This document shows, piece by piece, positions 33,290 to 41,557 of a stretch of DNA of 64,000 bases. The translations under genes were made by a program, and so were the position numbers. Below the pieces are notes generated by a model. It saw only the letters and a list, made by a program, of their open reading frames with translations, made no database searches and was not told the DNA's origin. Position 1 is the stretch's first letter. Each line of letters opens with the position of its first letter. The stretch covers positions 2,722,001 to 2,786,000 of the forward strand of contig CP143946.1 of NCBI GenBank assembly GCA_036419695.1, in the 5' to 3' direction. The stretch comes from [Clostridium] symbiosum. Lineage in GTDB: Bacteria > Bacillota > Clostridia > Lachnospirales > Lachnospiraceae.

Positions 33290-34830
33290 CGGATCTCTCT
33301 TACAACATCCATGATGGTTCCGTCGCGTCCCTCGATAATGCCGACAACACGTTCGCCAAACTGAACCGGGTCCGGTTCACCGACCATGCTGTACGCTTTA
33401 TCGCGAAGCTCCTCTATCGTGCAGAACGGCAGGTTGACATTCTTCATGCACTCGATCAGATCCTGACGGCGCGGGTTGATGGCGATGCCGTAATCCGTGA
33501 TTACGACGTCCACGGTCTCGCCCGGCGTCGTCACCGTCGTAACGTTGGTGCAGATGGCGGGAATCCTGCCCTGCAGAAGCGGGGCGATGACAATCGTACA
33601 CTTTGCCCCGGCCGCCGTGTCAGGATGGCCTCCCTGCGCGCCGGTGATGACGCCGTCGGAACCTACTACGACATTACAGTTAAAATTGATATCCACTTCC
33701 AGGGAAGCCAGGATAACAAAGTCCAGCTTATTGACATAAGCGCCCTTGTTAAACGGGTTGGCATACTCGGATGCGGAGATCTCAATATGGTTCGGGTTCT
33801 TTTTGATGGATTCAATGGCTCCCTGATCAAAGTCCTGTGTATCCACAAGGGTGCGGATCAGGCCTTTTTCCAGAAGTTCACACATGGGGGTGGTGATTCC
33901 GCCGAGCCCGAGTCCCATCTGGATTCCCCTCTCCTCCATAATCTTGCCGAGTGATATCGTGGAGGCGATGGACGCGCCGCCGACACCCGTCTGATAGGAG
34001 AAACCGTCTTTAAAGTAAGGGGTATTGATTACAAACTGGGTACAGTAATCGGCCATCATGATTTTTCTCACATCGGTCGTCGGTTTGGCTGCTCCTGTCG
34101 CAATTTTATCGGGATTGCCAATGGCATCCACAACGCAGACATAGTCTACGTTTGTCATGGAAATGCTGGCCGGGATGTTCGGGAATGCAACGAGGCAGTC
34201 CGTCACGGCCACCACTTTATCCGCATACTGGGCATCCACCATTGCATATGATAAAACGCCGCAGTCGCTCTTTCCGCCGTTCGGGCGGCAGTTGCCGTAT
34301 TCGTCGCAGGTAGGCGCGCCGATAAAGGCGATGTCCACATGCACCTCACCCGTCTCAATGGCACGCACACGTCCGCCGTGGGAACGCATAATGGCCAGGT
34401 TCTTTAACTTACCGGTCGAGATAGCCTCACCGATTTTGCCTCTCACGCCGGAAGACTGGATACCGGTAATCGTCCCATCCTCGATAAACGGCACAATCGG
34501 ATCATTGGCCTTGCCGAGAGAGCTGGCACAGATGGTGAGATCCTTGATCCCCATATTGTGAATCTCCTCCATTACCATATTGACAACGTAATCGCCCTCA
34601 CGGAAATGATGATGGAAGGACAGAGTCATGCCATCGCGGATTTCACATTTTTCAAGCGCCTCCCTGATGGACTGCACCATCTTGGAACGCGTCGGATCGG
34701 ACAACGCCCGCACTACGGGAGCGGCCTTCTTATACTCATAATTATCATATACGTAAGCGCCTTCAAACACTTTTTTACCGGTCGCCTTTAAAACTTCCTC
34801 CGGAATATCTCTTCCCACTTTATTTATCAT
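33271..34830 (-). CDS. citF: Citrate lyase alpha subunit (citrate CoA-transferase)
   Basis: A 519-residue CitF that exchanges the acetyl group on the acyl carrier protein for citrate during citrate cleavage. It begins INKVGRDIPEEVLKATGKKVF and carries the conserved GRVRAIETGEVHVDIAFIGAP and GAQGGHPDTAAGAK segments. The frame is open for 27 codons further upstream inside citE, but the ATG at 34830 follows GGGGG, starts one base after the citE stop and gives the usual family length. Last gene of citDEF. Confidence 0.95.
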   Translation of the reverse strand: MINKVGRDIPEEVLKATGKKVFEGAYVYDNYEYKKAAPVVRALSDPTRSKMVQSIREALEKCEIRDGMTLSFHHHFREGDYVVNMVMEEIHNMGIKDLTICASSLGKANDPIVPFIEDGTITGIQSSGVRGKIGEAISTGKLKNLAIMRSHGGRVRAIETGEVHVDIAFIGAPTCDEYGNCRPNGGKSDCGVLSYAMVDAQYADKVVAVTDCLVAFPNIPASISMTNVDYVCVVDAIGNPDKIATGAAKPTTDVRKIMMADYCTQFVINTPYFKDGFSYQTGVGGASIASTISLGKIMEERGIQMGLGLGGITTPMCELLEKGLIRTLVDTQDFDQGAIESIKKNPNHIEISASEYANPFNKGAYVNKLDFVILASLEVDINFNCNVVVGSDGVITGAQGGHPDTAAGAKCTIVIAPLLQGRIPAICTNVTTVTTPGETVDVVITDYGIAINPRRQDLIECMKNVNLPFCTIEELRDKAYSMVGEPDPVQFGERVVGIIEGRDGTIMDVVREIREYQFD

Positions 34831-34831
34831 T

Positions 34832-35734
34832 TTACATATCCCCCTCATAAACGCCTGCGGCTTTAGCCATAGCCAGGGTCCTCTTGGCCCCGTCATAGAA
34901 AGCGATATCAATCATTTTTCCATCTACCGTAAATACGCCGATGCCTTTTGCTTTCTTGTCATCAATTTCACGCACCACTTTTTCAGCAAAAATAATCTCC
35001 TTTTCGGTAGGAGTGAATATCTTATGGACAATGGCAATCTGACGCGGATTGACAAGCGATTTTCCGTCAAATCCCATCATCTTGATCATGGCGGTTTCTT
35101 TTTCAAATCCTTCCATGTCATCCAGGTTTGTAAACACCGTATCAAAGCACTGGACGCCTGCGGCGCGTGCCGCCATAATCATATGTTGTCTCGCTCCCAT
35201 AAGCTCCACGCCGGTGCCTGTAATTACGGTCTGAAGATCTTTCGTATAATCTCCTCCGGACAGGGCGATTCCGATCAGACGATCGGAAGAAACACAGATC
35301 TCCTGGGCATTTAAAACACCCTTACAGGATTCCAGGGCGGACATCAGGAGGGTGCTGCCCTCGGGACGGCCAAATTCACGCTCGGCAGCCAGCACATGCT
35401 CTTCCACCGTACGGACATCCTGTGCGGATTCCGTCTTTGCTATACGGATAGTATCGGCTCCTCCCGCCACACAAACGCGGATATCTTCCTTCCAGTGCGG
35501 TGTGTCAAGTCCGTTGATGCGGACAACTCTCTCCACGCCCCGGTAGTCAATCTCCTTAAGCGCATGAAACAGGGAATACCTCGCTGCATCCTTCTGGTTC
35601 TCGGCAACCGCGTCCTCCAGGTCAAGCATAATGGAATCTGGTTTATATATATATGGGTCTTTAATCAATCCCGGCTTCTGGCAGTTCAGAAACATCATGG
35701 ATCTTCTCAGTCTTTTTTTAAATGGATGGCTCAT
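34832..35734 (-). CDS. citE: Citrate lyase beta subunit (citryl-ACP lyase)
   Basis: A 300-residue CitE that splits citryl-ACP to acetyl-ACP and oxaloacetate. It starts MSHPFKKRLRRSMMFLNCQKPGL and shows the magnesium-binding DSIMLDLEDAV, the IRIAKTESAQDV strand and a glutamate-rich acid pocket. The upstream in-frame extension falls in citD; the ATG at 35734 shares its A with the citD stop (TAATG) and has GGGGAGGTG upstream. Confidence 0.95.
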   Translation of the reverse strand: MSHPFKKRLRRSMMFLNCQKPGLIKDPYIYKPDSIMLDLEDAVAENQKDAARYSLFHALKEIDYRGVERVVRINGLDTPHWKEDIRVCVAGGADTIRIAKTESAQDVRTVEEHVLAAEREFGRPEGSTLLMSALESCKGVLNAQEICVSSDRLIGIALSGGDYTKDLQTVITGTGVELMGARQHMIMAARAAGVQCFDTVFTNLDDMEGFEKETAMIKMMGFDGKSLVNPRQIAIVHKIFTPTEKEIIFAEKVVREIDDKKAKGIGVFTVDGKMIDIAFYDGAKRTLAMAKAAGVYEGDM

Positions 35735-36033
35735 TATCTGATTGCACCTCCCCATGGTAAATTTTCCGTAATGCCGCTGGAACGGTATACGGCGCATTCC
35801 ACTCTGGCCTTTAAAGTACAGTCTAAAGCTCCTTTGTCCACAACCTTTACCTTTGCATCGTTCACATTAAGGCGCTCCAGCGTCTCCAGGACAACCGCCC
35901 TGATCTGCTTTCCAAACTGATGGATAACGCTGCTCTCAATGACAAGCTCAACCTTTCCATCACCCGGTTCAACTGTAATCTGCGCATCACTGGACTCCAG
36001 TGTACCGGCCACAGCCGCTTTTTCGATCACCAT
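35734..36033 (-). CDS. citD: Citrate lyase gamma subunit (acyl carrier protein)
   Basis: A 99-residue CitD. AAVAGTLESSDAQI places a serine at position 14, the known attachment site of the phosphoribosyl-dephospho-CoA group. The rest (KVELVIESSVIHQFGKQI) is the normal family fold. It heads citDEF and is divergent from citXG, whose products build and attach its cofactor. Confidence 0.95.
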   Translation of the reverse strand: MVIEKAAVAGTLESSDAQITVEPGDGKVELVIESSVIHQFGKQIRAVVLETLERLNVNDAKVKVVDKGALDCTLKARVECAVYRSSGITENLPWGGAIR

Positions 36034-36123
36034 AAGATTTCCTCCTCTATTGCTTATATGTTTGTGTATATTGTTACTTTTTCTGAATTAATTATTGGGT
36101 CTTTCTACATATTATCTAAAAAT

Positions 36124-36152
36124 ATAGTAGCATGGTAAAATGGATAATTCAA
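36124..36152 (-). promoter_or_regulatory. Promoter of citDEF
   Basis: Minus strand TTGAAT (36147-36152), 17-base spacer, TACTAT (36124-36129), with a leader of roughly 85 bases before citD. Element B starts a short way upstream. Confidence 0.55.
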
Positions 36153-36184
36153 ATACTTATGCTCTTATGGAGTTCATAGGAGAA

Positions 36185-36533
36185 AAGTTATCAGGGGGTA
36201 GTTGGAGGGGCGGGAAGGGCTGTGAAATGGGGGCGGGACTGGGGAGAGGGAGGGTTGGTGAGTCTTCAGTCCCAGTCATAATCTGGGCGGTGGGGAAGGA
36301 GGAAGAATAAATCTGCGCAGGGGACGTAGGAATCCGCCGGTGCTTGGACGCCGTTTTATGGCGTCTTAGCATCCGCTGCGCATTCCATAAGCGCGAGCGG
36401 GTCCCCGTAGCAGATTTCTTTCTTCCGTATTCCCCGCCTTTACGACAAACCTCCCTCCGGGACTGAAGACTCATCCCCTCCCCTCCCATTCCGGCCCCCA
36501 GCCGTCCCGGCAGCGTCCTCATTTCTCAATTAA
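36185..36533. repeat. Palindromic intergenic element, copy B (single large module)
   Basis: Located in the divergent space between the citDEF and citX promoters, with no credible gene. Arms GGGGAGAGGGAGGG..GAGTCTTCAGTCCC (36241-36272) pair with GGGACTGAAGACTC..CCCTCCCCTCCC (36459-36487). Next inward, GGAAGA..AATCTGC pairs with GCAGATT..TCTTCC. The core stem GGGGAC (36319) pairs with GTCCCC (near 36401), holding GACGCC/GGCGTC and GCGC/GCGC hairpins. Same family as A and C, with a truncated or diverged left end. Confidence 0.75.
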
Positions 36534-36547
36534 ATCTCAACTTCCTG

Positions 36548-36576
36548 TTGTTTTAAATGCCGCTTTTCTTTATAAT
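36548..36576 (+). promoter_or_regulatory. Promoter of citXG
   Basis: TTGTTT (36548-36553), 17-base spacer, TATAAT (36571-36576), giving a leader of about 75 bases to the citX ATG. Confidence 0.7.
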
Positions 36577-36657
36577 AAGAAGTCAGGGGCATACTATCTC
36601 TGTGCCCGCACTGTATGGGAACATATTCCCGAAACTAATCTACAGGAGGATTCGGAC

Positions 36658-37212
36658 ATGGATTTGACGGTAAATAATGAGGTATTACTTGAAGAAATGC
36701 TGGCTGCCAGGGAGCGGCGCGTCTTCCTGCAGAACACATTGACGGAAAAATATAATACGACGCTCATCAGCTTTACCCTGAATATCCCGGGACCCGTGAA
36801 GGTTTTTGAAGGGATACCAGAGGTTTTCGACGGCGGATACAGTGAAATTCTGAGGACACTTTCCGATTCAGGCATTGCCGCGCTTCATGAATATGTGATC
36901 CGCGAGAAGACGGGCTATGAGGCTTTTATTGCCGCCGACGCCTCGCCCCTTACCATTAAGCGTCTGATGACAAGACTGGAGGACGGCTCTTCGATCGGGC
37001 GCCTCTATGATATTGATATTATAAAACTGGACGGGAGTAAGGTTTCCAGGGAGGAACTTGGTCTTCCCTGCCGCACCTGTCTGATATGCGGACAGCCCGC
37101 CCACGCCTGCAGCCGAAGCAGGAATCACAGCGTGGAAGAACTGGTTGCCTATATTAAAAAAATGATATCGGAAGCTCACCCGGGCTCTGATAAAGGTGGG
37201 ACTGATCTATGA
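36658..37212 (+). CDS. citX: Holo-ACP synthase CitX (phosphoribosyl-dephospho-CoA transferase)
   Basis: A 184-residue CitX that moves the phosphoribosyl-dephospho-CoA group to serine 14 of CitD. The C-terminal GLPCRTCLICGQPAHACSR segment (about 142-160) is the family hallmark. An AGGAGG site precedes the ATG. The stop overlaps the citG start (ATGA). Confidence 0.92.
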   Translation: MDLTVNNEVLLEEMLAARERRVFLQNTLTEKYNTTLISFTLNIPGPVKVFEGIPEVFDGGYSEILRTLSDSGIAALHEYVIREKTGYEAFIAADASPLTIKRLMTRLEDGSSIGRLYDIDIIKLDGSKVSREELGLPCRTCLICGQPAHACSRSRNHSVEELVAYIKKMISEAHPGSDKGGTDL

Positions 37213-38240
37213 GTGTAAAAAAAGAGCTTGACAGCCGGGAGTTTTCCCTGAACCTGATGCAGAAACAGTTTCTGGATTCATTGGAATGTGCGGCAGGCCG
37301 CTCTCTCACCGATGAGGTGGAGGCCACCCCAAAGCCGGGACTGGTGGATTTAAATGACAGCGGCGCCCATAAAGATATGGATCACAGGACATTTGAACTC
37401 AGCATTGCTGCAATTCTGCCCTTTATCAGAGAGATGGCCGAGATTGGAATCCATCACGGGTCTATGGAAGGGGAAGCCGGCCTGCAAAGCGGAAATAAGC
37501 CGGATGCTGAAAATGCGGAACGGCTATTTGCCGCCATCCGGCCGGCCGGGGTACGGGCCGAGAAAGCCATGTTTGAGGCGACAGGCGGTGTCAATACCCA
37601 CAAAGGCATTATTTTCTCCATGGGACTCCTGGCCGCGGCGGCCGGATGTTTTTGGGGCAGACGCCCTGTATGCTCCGGCGTTCAGGCTGAGGAACTTTTA
37701 TCTTACTGCGGCTTGATGTGCCGCCGTCCGATGGAGCGCGACTTTTCCGCCGTCGTACCGGGAGCAAATAACACGCACGGGGAACTGCTTTACCTGAAAT
37801 ACGGATGCCGAGGAATCAGGGGGGAAGCGGCCGATGGGTTTCCGGCCGTCCGTTTTGTCGGACTCCCCGCACTGCGGGAATACTTTGAATACGCGAAGTT
37901 ATCCGGTGTACATCCCGGCCGGAACCAGCTTTCCCTCCACATCCTTCTCCATCTGATGGCCAATGTGGACGATACGAACGTGCTTTTCAGGACAAACTAT
38001 GAATCACTTGAATATGTAAAACAGTGCGCCCTGTCTGTCCTCTCGCTTGGGGGCAGCAAAACGGAGGAAGGGATGGAGGCCCTTACACGGCTGAACAAAG
38101 ACTTTACAGATAAAAACATAAGTCCCGGAGGCTGCGCGGATCTACTGTCCATGACTCTTTTCCTCTGGCGGATCGAATCACTTTTTCACGCTTTTAACGG
38201 CGGGAACGGCATGGATAGAAACTTCCAAATTGGAGATTGA
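37209..38240 (+). CDS. citG: Triphosphoribosyl-dephospho-CoA synthase CitG
   Basis: A 343-residue CitG that makes the CitX substrate from ATP and dephospho-CoA. It has EATPKPGLVDLNDSGAHKDMDH near residues 38-59 and GGVNTHKGIIFSMGLLAAA. It is coupled to citX by four bases. Longer than a bare CitG domain because of an N-terminal segment. No citC (citrate lyase ligase) follows. Confidence 0.93.
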   Translation: MSVKKELDSREFSLNLMQKQFLDSLECAAGRSLTDEVEATPKPGLVDLNDSGAHKDMDHRTFELSIAAILPFIREMAEIGIHHGSMEGEAGLQSGNKPDAENAERLFAAIRPAGVRAEKAMFEATGGVNTHKGIIFSMGLLAAAAGCFWGRRPVCSGVQAEELLSYCGLMCRRPMERDFSAVVPGANNTHGELLYLKYGCRGIRGEAADGFPAVRFVGLPALREYFEYAKLSGVHPGRNQLSLHILLHLMANVDDTNVLFRTNYESLEYVKQCALSVLSLGGSKTEEGMEALTRLNKDFTDKNISPGGCADLLSMTLFLWRIESLFHAFNGGNGMDRNFQIGD

Positions 38241-38299
38241 TTGAAATTATAACAACCTTGGATTTGCAACTATAACAGATTTGAAAGGAATGACCAACT

Positions 38300-40039
38300 A
38301 TGGCTTTTGACGGAATAGTAATTGCCGGCCTGGTAAAGGAATTTAATGATAAACTGACCGGCGGAAAGATCTCAAAGATTGCCCAGACGGAAAAGGACGA
38401 ACTCCTTTTTACAATAAAAAACAACAGGGAGAATTACCGTCTTCTGATGTCGGTAAATGCAAGTCTCCCGTTAATCTATCTGACGCAGACGAATAAACAG
38501 AGTCCCATGACGGCGCCCAATTTCTGCATGCTCCTCAGAAAGCATATCGGAAACGGGAAAATTGTATCCGTGAGCCAGCCCGGGCTGGAACGGATTATCC
38601 GATTTGAGATTGAACACCTGGATGAACTCGGCGACCTCTGCCGCAAGTTCCTGATTGTCGAGCTGATGGGAAAACACAGCAATATTATTTTCTGTACACC
38701 GGACGATAAAATCATAGACAGTATCAAACATATTTCCGCCCAGATCAGCTCGGTCCGGGAAGTGCTTCCGGGACGTGATTATTTTATCCCACAGGCCGCA
38801 GGAAAGAAGGATCCGCTCTCTGCGGATGAGACCGTATTCACGGAAACGCTCTCTGCCGCCCAGGCTCCCGCCGGGAAGGCGATTTATACAAGCTTCACCG
38901 GGATCAGCCCCGTCATGGCGGAAGAATTCTGCCATCTTGCCTCCATTGACGCCGATGTGCCTGCTTCGTCTCTCTCCGAACTGGAAATCACCCATTTGAG
39001 CCGCACGCTCACGCTTGCCATGGAACAGGTGAAGGAAGGCCGGTTTGAGCCGAATATTCTTTACCGCGATGAGGAGCCGGTTGAATTCTCCGCTCTCCCG
39101 CTTACCTCCTGGCCGCCGGAGTACAGGGCCGTCCGTTTTGATTCCATCAGCAGCACACTGGAACTTTATTATGCATCCAAAAATGTAATCACACGCATCC
39201 GGCAGAAATCCTCCGATCTGCGCAGAATTGTCCAGACCGCACTGGAGCGGGGATATAAAAAATACGATTTACAGTTGAAACAGTTAAAGGATACGGAAAA
39301 AAGAGACAAATACAAAATATACGGCGAGCTCCTCAACACCTACGGCTATGAACTGAGCGGAGGGGAAAAAGAGCTTGAATGTATCAACTATTACACGAAT
39401 GAAACAGTAAAGATCCCTTTGGATCCCCAGCTTACCGCCAGGGAAAACTCACAGAAATTTTTCGACAAATACAATAAACTGAAACGAACCTGGGAGGCTC
39501 TCTCCAAATTTGTGGAAGAGACAAAACAGGAGATCGAACATCTGGAATCCATCAGCACATCCCTCGACATTGCCCTGAAGGAGGAGGATCTGGCACAGAT
39601 AAAACAGGAACTGACGGAATACGGCTTTATCAAAAAGCACGGACCGTCCGGTAAGAAGGTCAAAATCACAAGCCGTCCTTTCCACTATATTTCCTCCGAT
39701 GGGTTCCATATTTATGTTGGAAAGAACAACTACCAGAACGAAGAGCTGACTTTCAAGGTGGCCTCGGGCAACGACTGGTGGTTCCACGCAAAAGGAATCC
39801 CCGGTTCCCATGTCATCGTAAAGACGGAGGGCCGCGAACTTCCCGACAGGACATTTGAGGAAGCCGGTTCACTGGCCGCCTATTATTCCAAGGGGCGCGG
39901 CAATGAAAAAGTGGAGATCGATTATATCCAGAAAAAATCCGTCAAAAAAGTGGCCGGAGCCGCCCCCGGTTTTGTTATCTACCATACAAATTATTCGCTG
40001 ATGGCGGTTCCGAAGGTGACACTGGAGGAAGTGCTTTAA
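38300..40039 (+). CDS. rqcH: RqcH / NFACT-family ribosome quality control protein
   Basis: A 579-residue NFACT protein that adds alanine tails to stalled nascent chains on 50S subunits, also described as fibronectin-binding FbpA. The NFACT-N domain covers residues 1-205, a long coiled coil lies at about 290-430, and NFACT-R runs from about 445 (RPFHYISSDGFHIYVGKNNYQNE, DWWFHAKGIPGSHVIVK). Residues 97-98 read ER where Bacillus RqcH has the catalytically important DR. Its own transcript is possible; 60 bases separate it from citG. Confidence 0.92.
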   Translation: MAFDGIVIAGLVKEFNDKLTGGKISKIAQTEKDELLFTIKNNRENYRLLMSVNASLPLIYLTQTNKQSPMTAPNFCMLLRKHIGNGKIVSVSQPGLERIIRFEIEHLDELGDLCRKFLIVELMGKHSNIIFCTPDDKIIDSIKHISAQISSVREVLPGRDYFIPQAAGKKDPLSADETVFTETLSAAQAPAGKAIYTSFTGISPVMAEEFCHLASIDADVPASSLSELEITHLSRTLTLAMEQVKEGRFEPNILYRDEEPVEFSALPLTSWPPEYRAVRFDSISSTLELYYASKNVITRIRQKSSDLRRIVQTALERGYKKYDLQLKQLKDTEKRDKYKIYGELLNTYGYELSGGEKELECINYYTNETVKIPLDPQLTARENSQKFFDKYNKLKRTWEALSKFVEETKQEIEHLESISTSLDIALKEEDLAQIKQELTEYGFIKKHGPSGKKVKITSRPFHYISSDGFHIYVGKNNYQNEELTFKVASGNDWWFHAKGIPGSHVIVKTEGRELPDRTFEEAGSLAAYYSKGRGNEKVEIDYIQKKSVKKVAGAAPGFVIYHTNYSLMAVPKVTLEEVL

Positions 40040-40060
40040 ACGCTTAAATCAGGAGGTAAT

Positions 40061-40147
40061 ATGGCAGAATTAACATCTATGATGAATATCGGGAAAGAAA
40101 TGGCCAAAAAGCTGACATCGGTCGGAATCGATTCAGCCGATACTCTG
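40061..40147 (+). pseudogene. Truncated TfoX C-terminal-domain gene
   Basis: An intact AGGAGG site and ATG open a frame of about 29 codons starting MAELTSMMNIGKEMAKKLTS and then VGIDSADTLR. This matches the start of TfoX C-terminal-domain proteins (NIGK..EKL..VGI.T.E.LR). The frame then runs straight into the 14-base terminator stem and onward, antisense to apgM, to a stop at 40382. The domain normally needs about 80 residues, so this is a 5' remnant whose 3' part has been deleted. Confidence 0.7.
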
Positions 40148-40177
40148 AGGCCCCCTCTTTTTCAAAAGAGGGGGCCT
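40148..40177. terminator. Bidirectional terminator between rqcH and apgM
   Basis: AGGCCCCCTCTTTT (40148-40161) and its exact complement AAAAGAGGGGGCCT (40164-40177) leave a two-base centre. It serves the convergent rqcH (plus) and apgM (minus) transcripts and abuts the truncated TfoX-like frame. Confidence 0.85.
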
Positions 40178-40199
40178 TCTGTATTATCTGACTACGTCC

Positions 40200-41402
40200 C
40201 TATTCTCCCAGCAGACGATCTATCATTTTGTAACCTTCTTTCACCAGGATACCGGATTTCTTTCCATTGGCCTCGCTGTATAAGAGTCCCTGGCCGAATT
40301 TCTTTCTGCTGTCGTACAGAAGATACGGCACCGGGGCGGAGACGTGTGTGCGGCAGCGGATTGGCGTCGGGTGATCCGGCATGATAAGGAGCCTGTAATC
40401 CTCGCCGGATTGATCCATCTCTTCCGTCACAATTCGGATCAGCCTCTGATCCAGATATTCGATGGCCTTCACTTTTTTCTCCACACTTCCCTGGTGTCCC
40501 ATCTCATCCGGGGCCTCCACATGGATATAGACAAAGTCGGCGCCCTCTTCCAGCAGCGCTTTTACGCCTGCCAGAGCCTTTCCCTCATAGTTTGTGTTAA
40601 GGCCGCCATTGGCGCCGGGAACCTCAATATTTCTCATGCCTGCGCCGACCGCAATGCCTTTGAGAAGATCGACAGCCGAAATCATAACGCCTTTCTTTCC
40701 TGTCTTTTCATAGAAAGAGGATAAGGCTGGCCTTGTACCGGCTCCCCAGAACCAGAGTGAATTGGCCTTGTTCTTTCCCTCCGCGGCCCGTTTTTCATTG
40801 AGCGGATGATGGTTCAGGATATCAAAGCTCTTTTTCATCATTTCCCTCATCTTTTCATCCTGGGGGAGATATTGGCCAATCTTCTGTGTCAGCACATCAT
40901 GAGGCGGCGTCAGCTCCACAACCTCGCCTTTTTCCCAGATCAGAAGATGGCGGTAGCTGGTGCCCACATGGAAATGGTATGTCTCATTTTCAAATACTTC
41001 TTTTACCGCGTCTAAAAGCACGGCAGCGTCCTCCGTGGAAATCTCATCGGAACTGTGGTCGATGATCGTCCTCTCCTCATAGGGTCCCTCCTCCTCGGAC
41101 AGCGTAACAATGTTGCAGCGCAGGGCAATGTCGGTCGTCTTCATATCCACGCCGATGCTGAGAGCCTCTAACGGTGAACGGCCCGTGTAATATTTCTGTG
41201 GGTTATATCCGAGAACGGCAAGGTTTGCCGTGTCACTGCCCGGCTTCATTCCTTCCGGAATCGTCGCAGCAAGTCCCACCTCGGAGAGAGGGGCCAGCCG
41301 GTCCATCGCCGGAGTGTCCGCATATTCGATCGGGGTCTTTCCACCCAGGGCCTCAAGTGGCTCATCTGCCATCCCATCACCAAGCACAATTATATACTTC
41401 AT
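40200..41402 (-). CDS. apgM: Cofactor-independent phosphoglycerate mutase, ApgM type
   Basis: A 400-residue archaeal-type 2,3-bisphosphoglycerate-independent phosphoglycerate mutase in glycolysis. It opens with IIVLGDGMADEPLEALGGKTPIE and contains GSDTANLAVLGYNP, the active-site serine region, then VYIHVEAPDEMGHQGSVEKKVKAIE and MPDHPTPI metal-binding residues. The length fits the ApgM family, not the longer GpmI. Confidence 0.92.
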   Translation of the reverse strand: MKYIIVLGDGMADEPLEALGGKTPIEYADTPAMDRLAPLSEVGLAATIPEGMKPGSDTANLAVLGYNPQKYYTGRSPLEALSIGVDMKTTDIALRCNIVTLSEEEGPYEERTIIDHSSDEISTEDAAVLLDAVKEVFENETYHFHVGTSYRHLLIWEKGEVVELTPPHDVLTQKIGQYLPQDEKMREMMKKSFDILNHHPLNEKRAAEGKNKANSLWFWGAGTRPALSSFYEKTGKKGVMISAVDLLKGIAVGAGMRNIEVPGANGGLNTNYEGKALAGVKALLEEGADFVYIHVEAPDEMGHQGSVEKKVKAIEYLDQRLIRIVTEEMDQSGEDYRLLIMPDHPTPIRCRTHVSAPVPYLLYDSRKKFGQGLLYSEANGKKSGILVKEGYKMIDRLLGE

Positions 41403-41453
41403 TCTGTCATCCTCCTGATTTTTGTCGTACCATATTTCTGATTACTGCCTTTT

Positions 41454-41482
41454 ATTCTACACGTTCTTTCTATAAAATGCAA
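41454..41482 (-). promoter_or_regulatory. Promoter of apgM
   Basis: Minus strand TTGCAT (41477-41482), 17-base spacer, TAGAAT (41454-41459). Confidence 0.55.
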
Positions 41483-41557
41483 CCGTCCGTGTGATGCGGA
41501 CAAATAAAAGAGGTGACTCCGTTACTGTTCATTCCGTTACTGTCGGCGGACGACCGC

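Noticed and set aside
36157..36522. 121-residue minus-strand frame in element B as a gene
   Set aside because: Codons follow the palindrome arms (MSLQSR from GAGTCTTCAGTCCC), and similar frames recur in each copy, so it is a by-product of the repeat.
40061..40384. 107-residue plus-strand frame as an intact gene
   Set aside because: Only the first 29 codons resemble a protein; the rest runs through a terminator and antisense to apgM.
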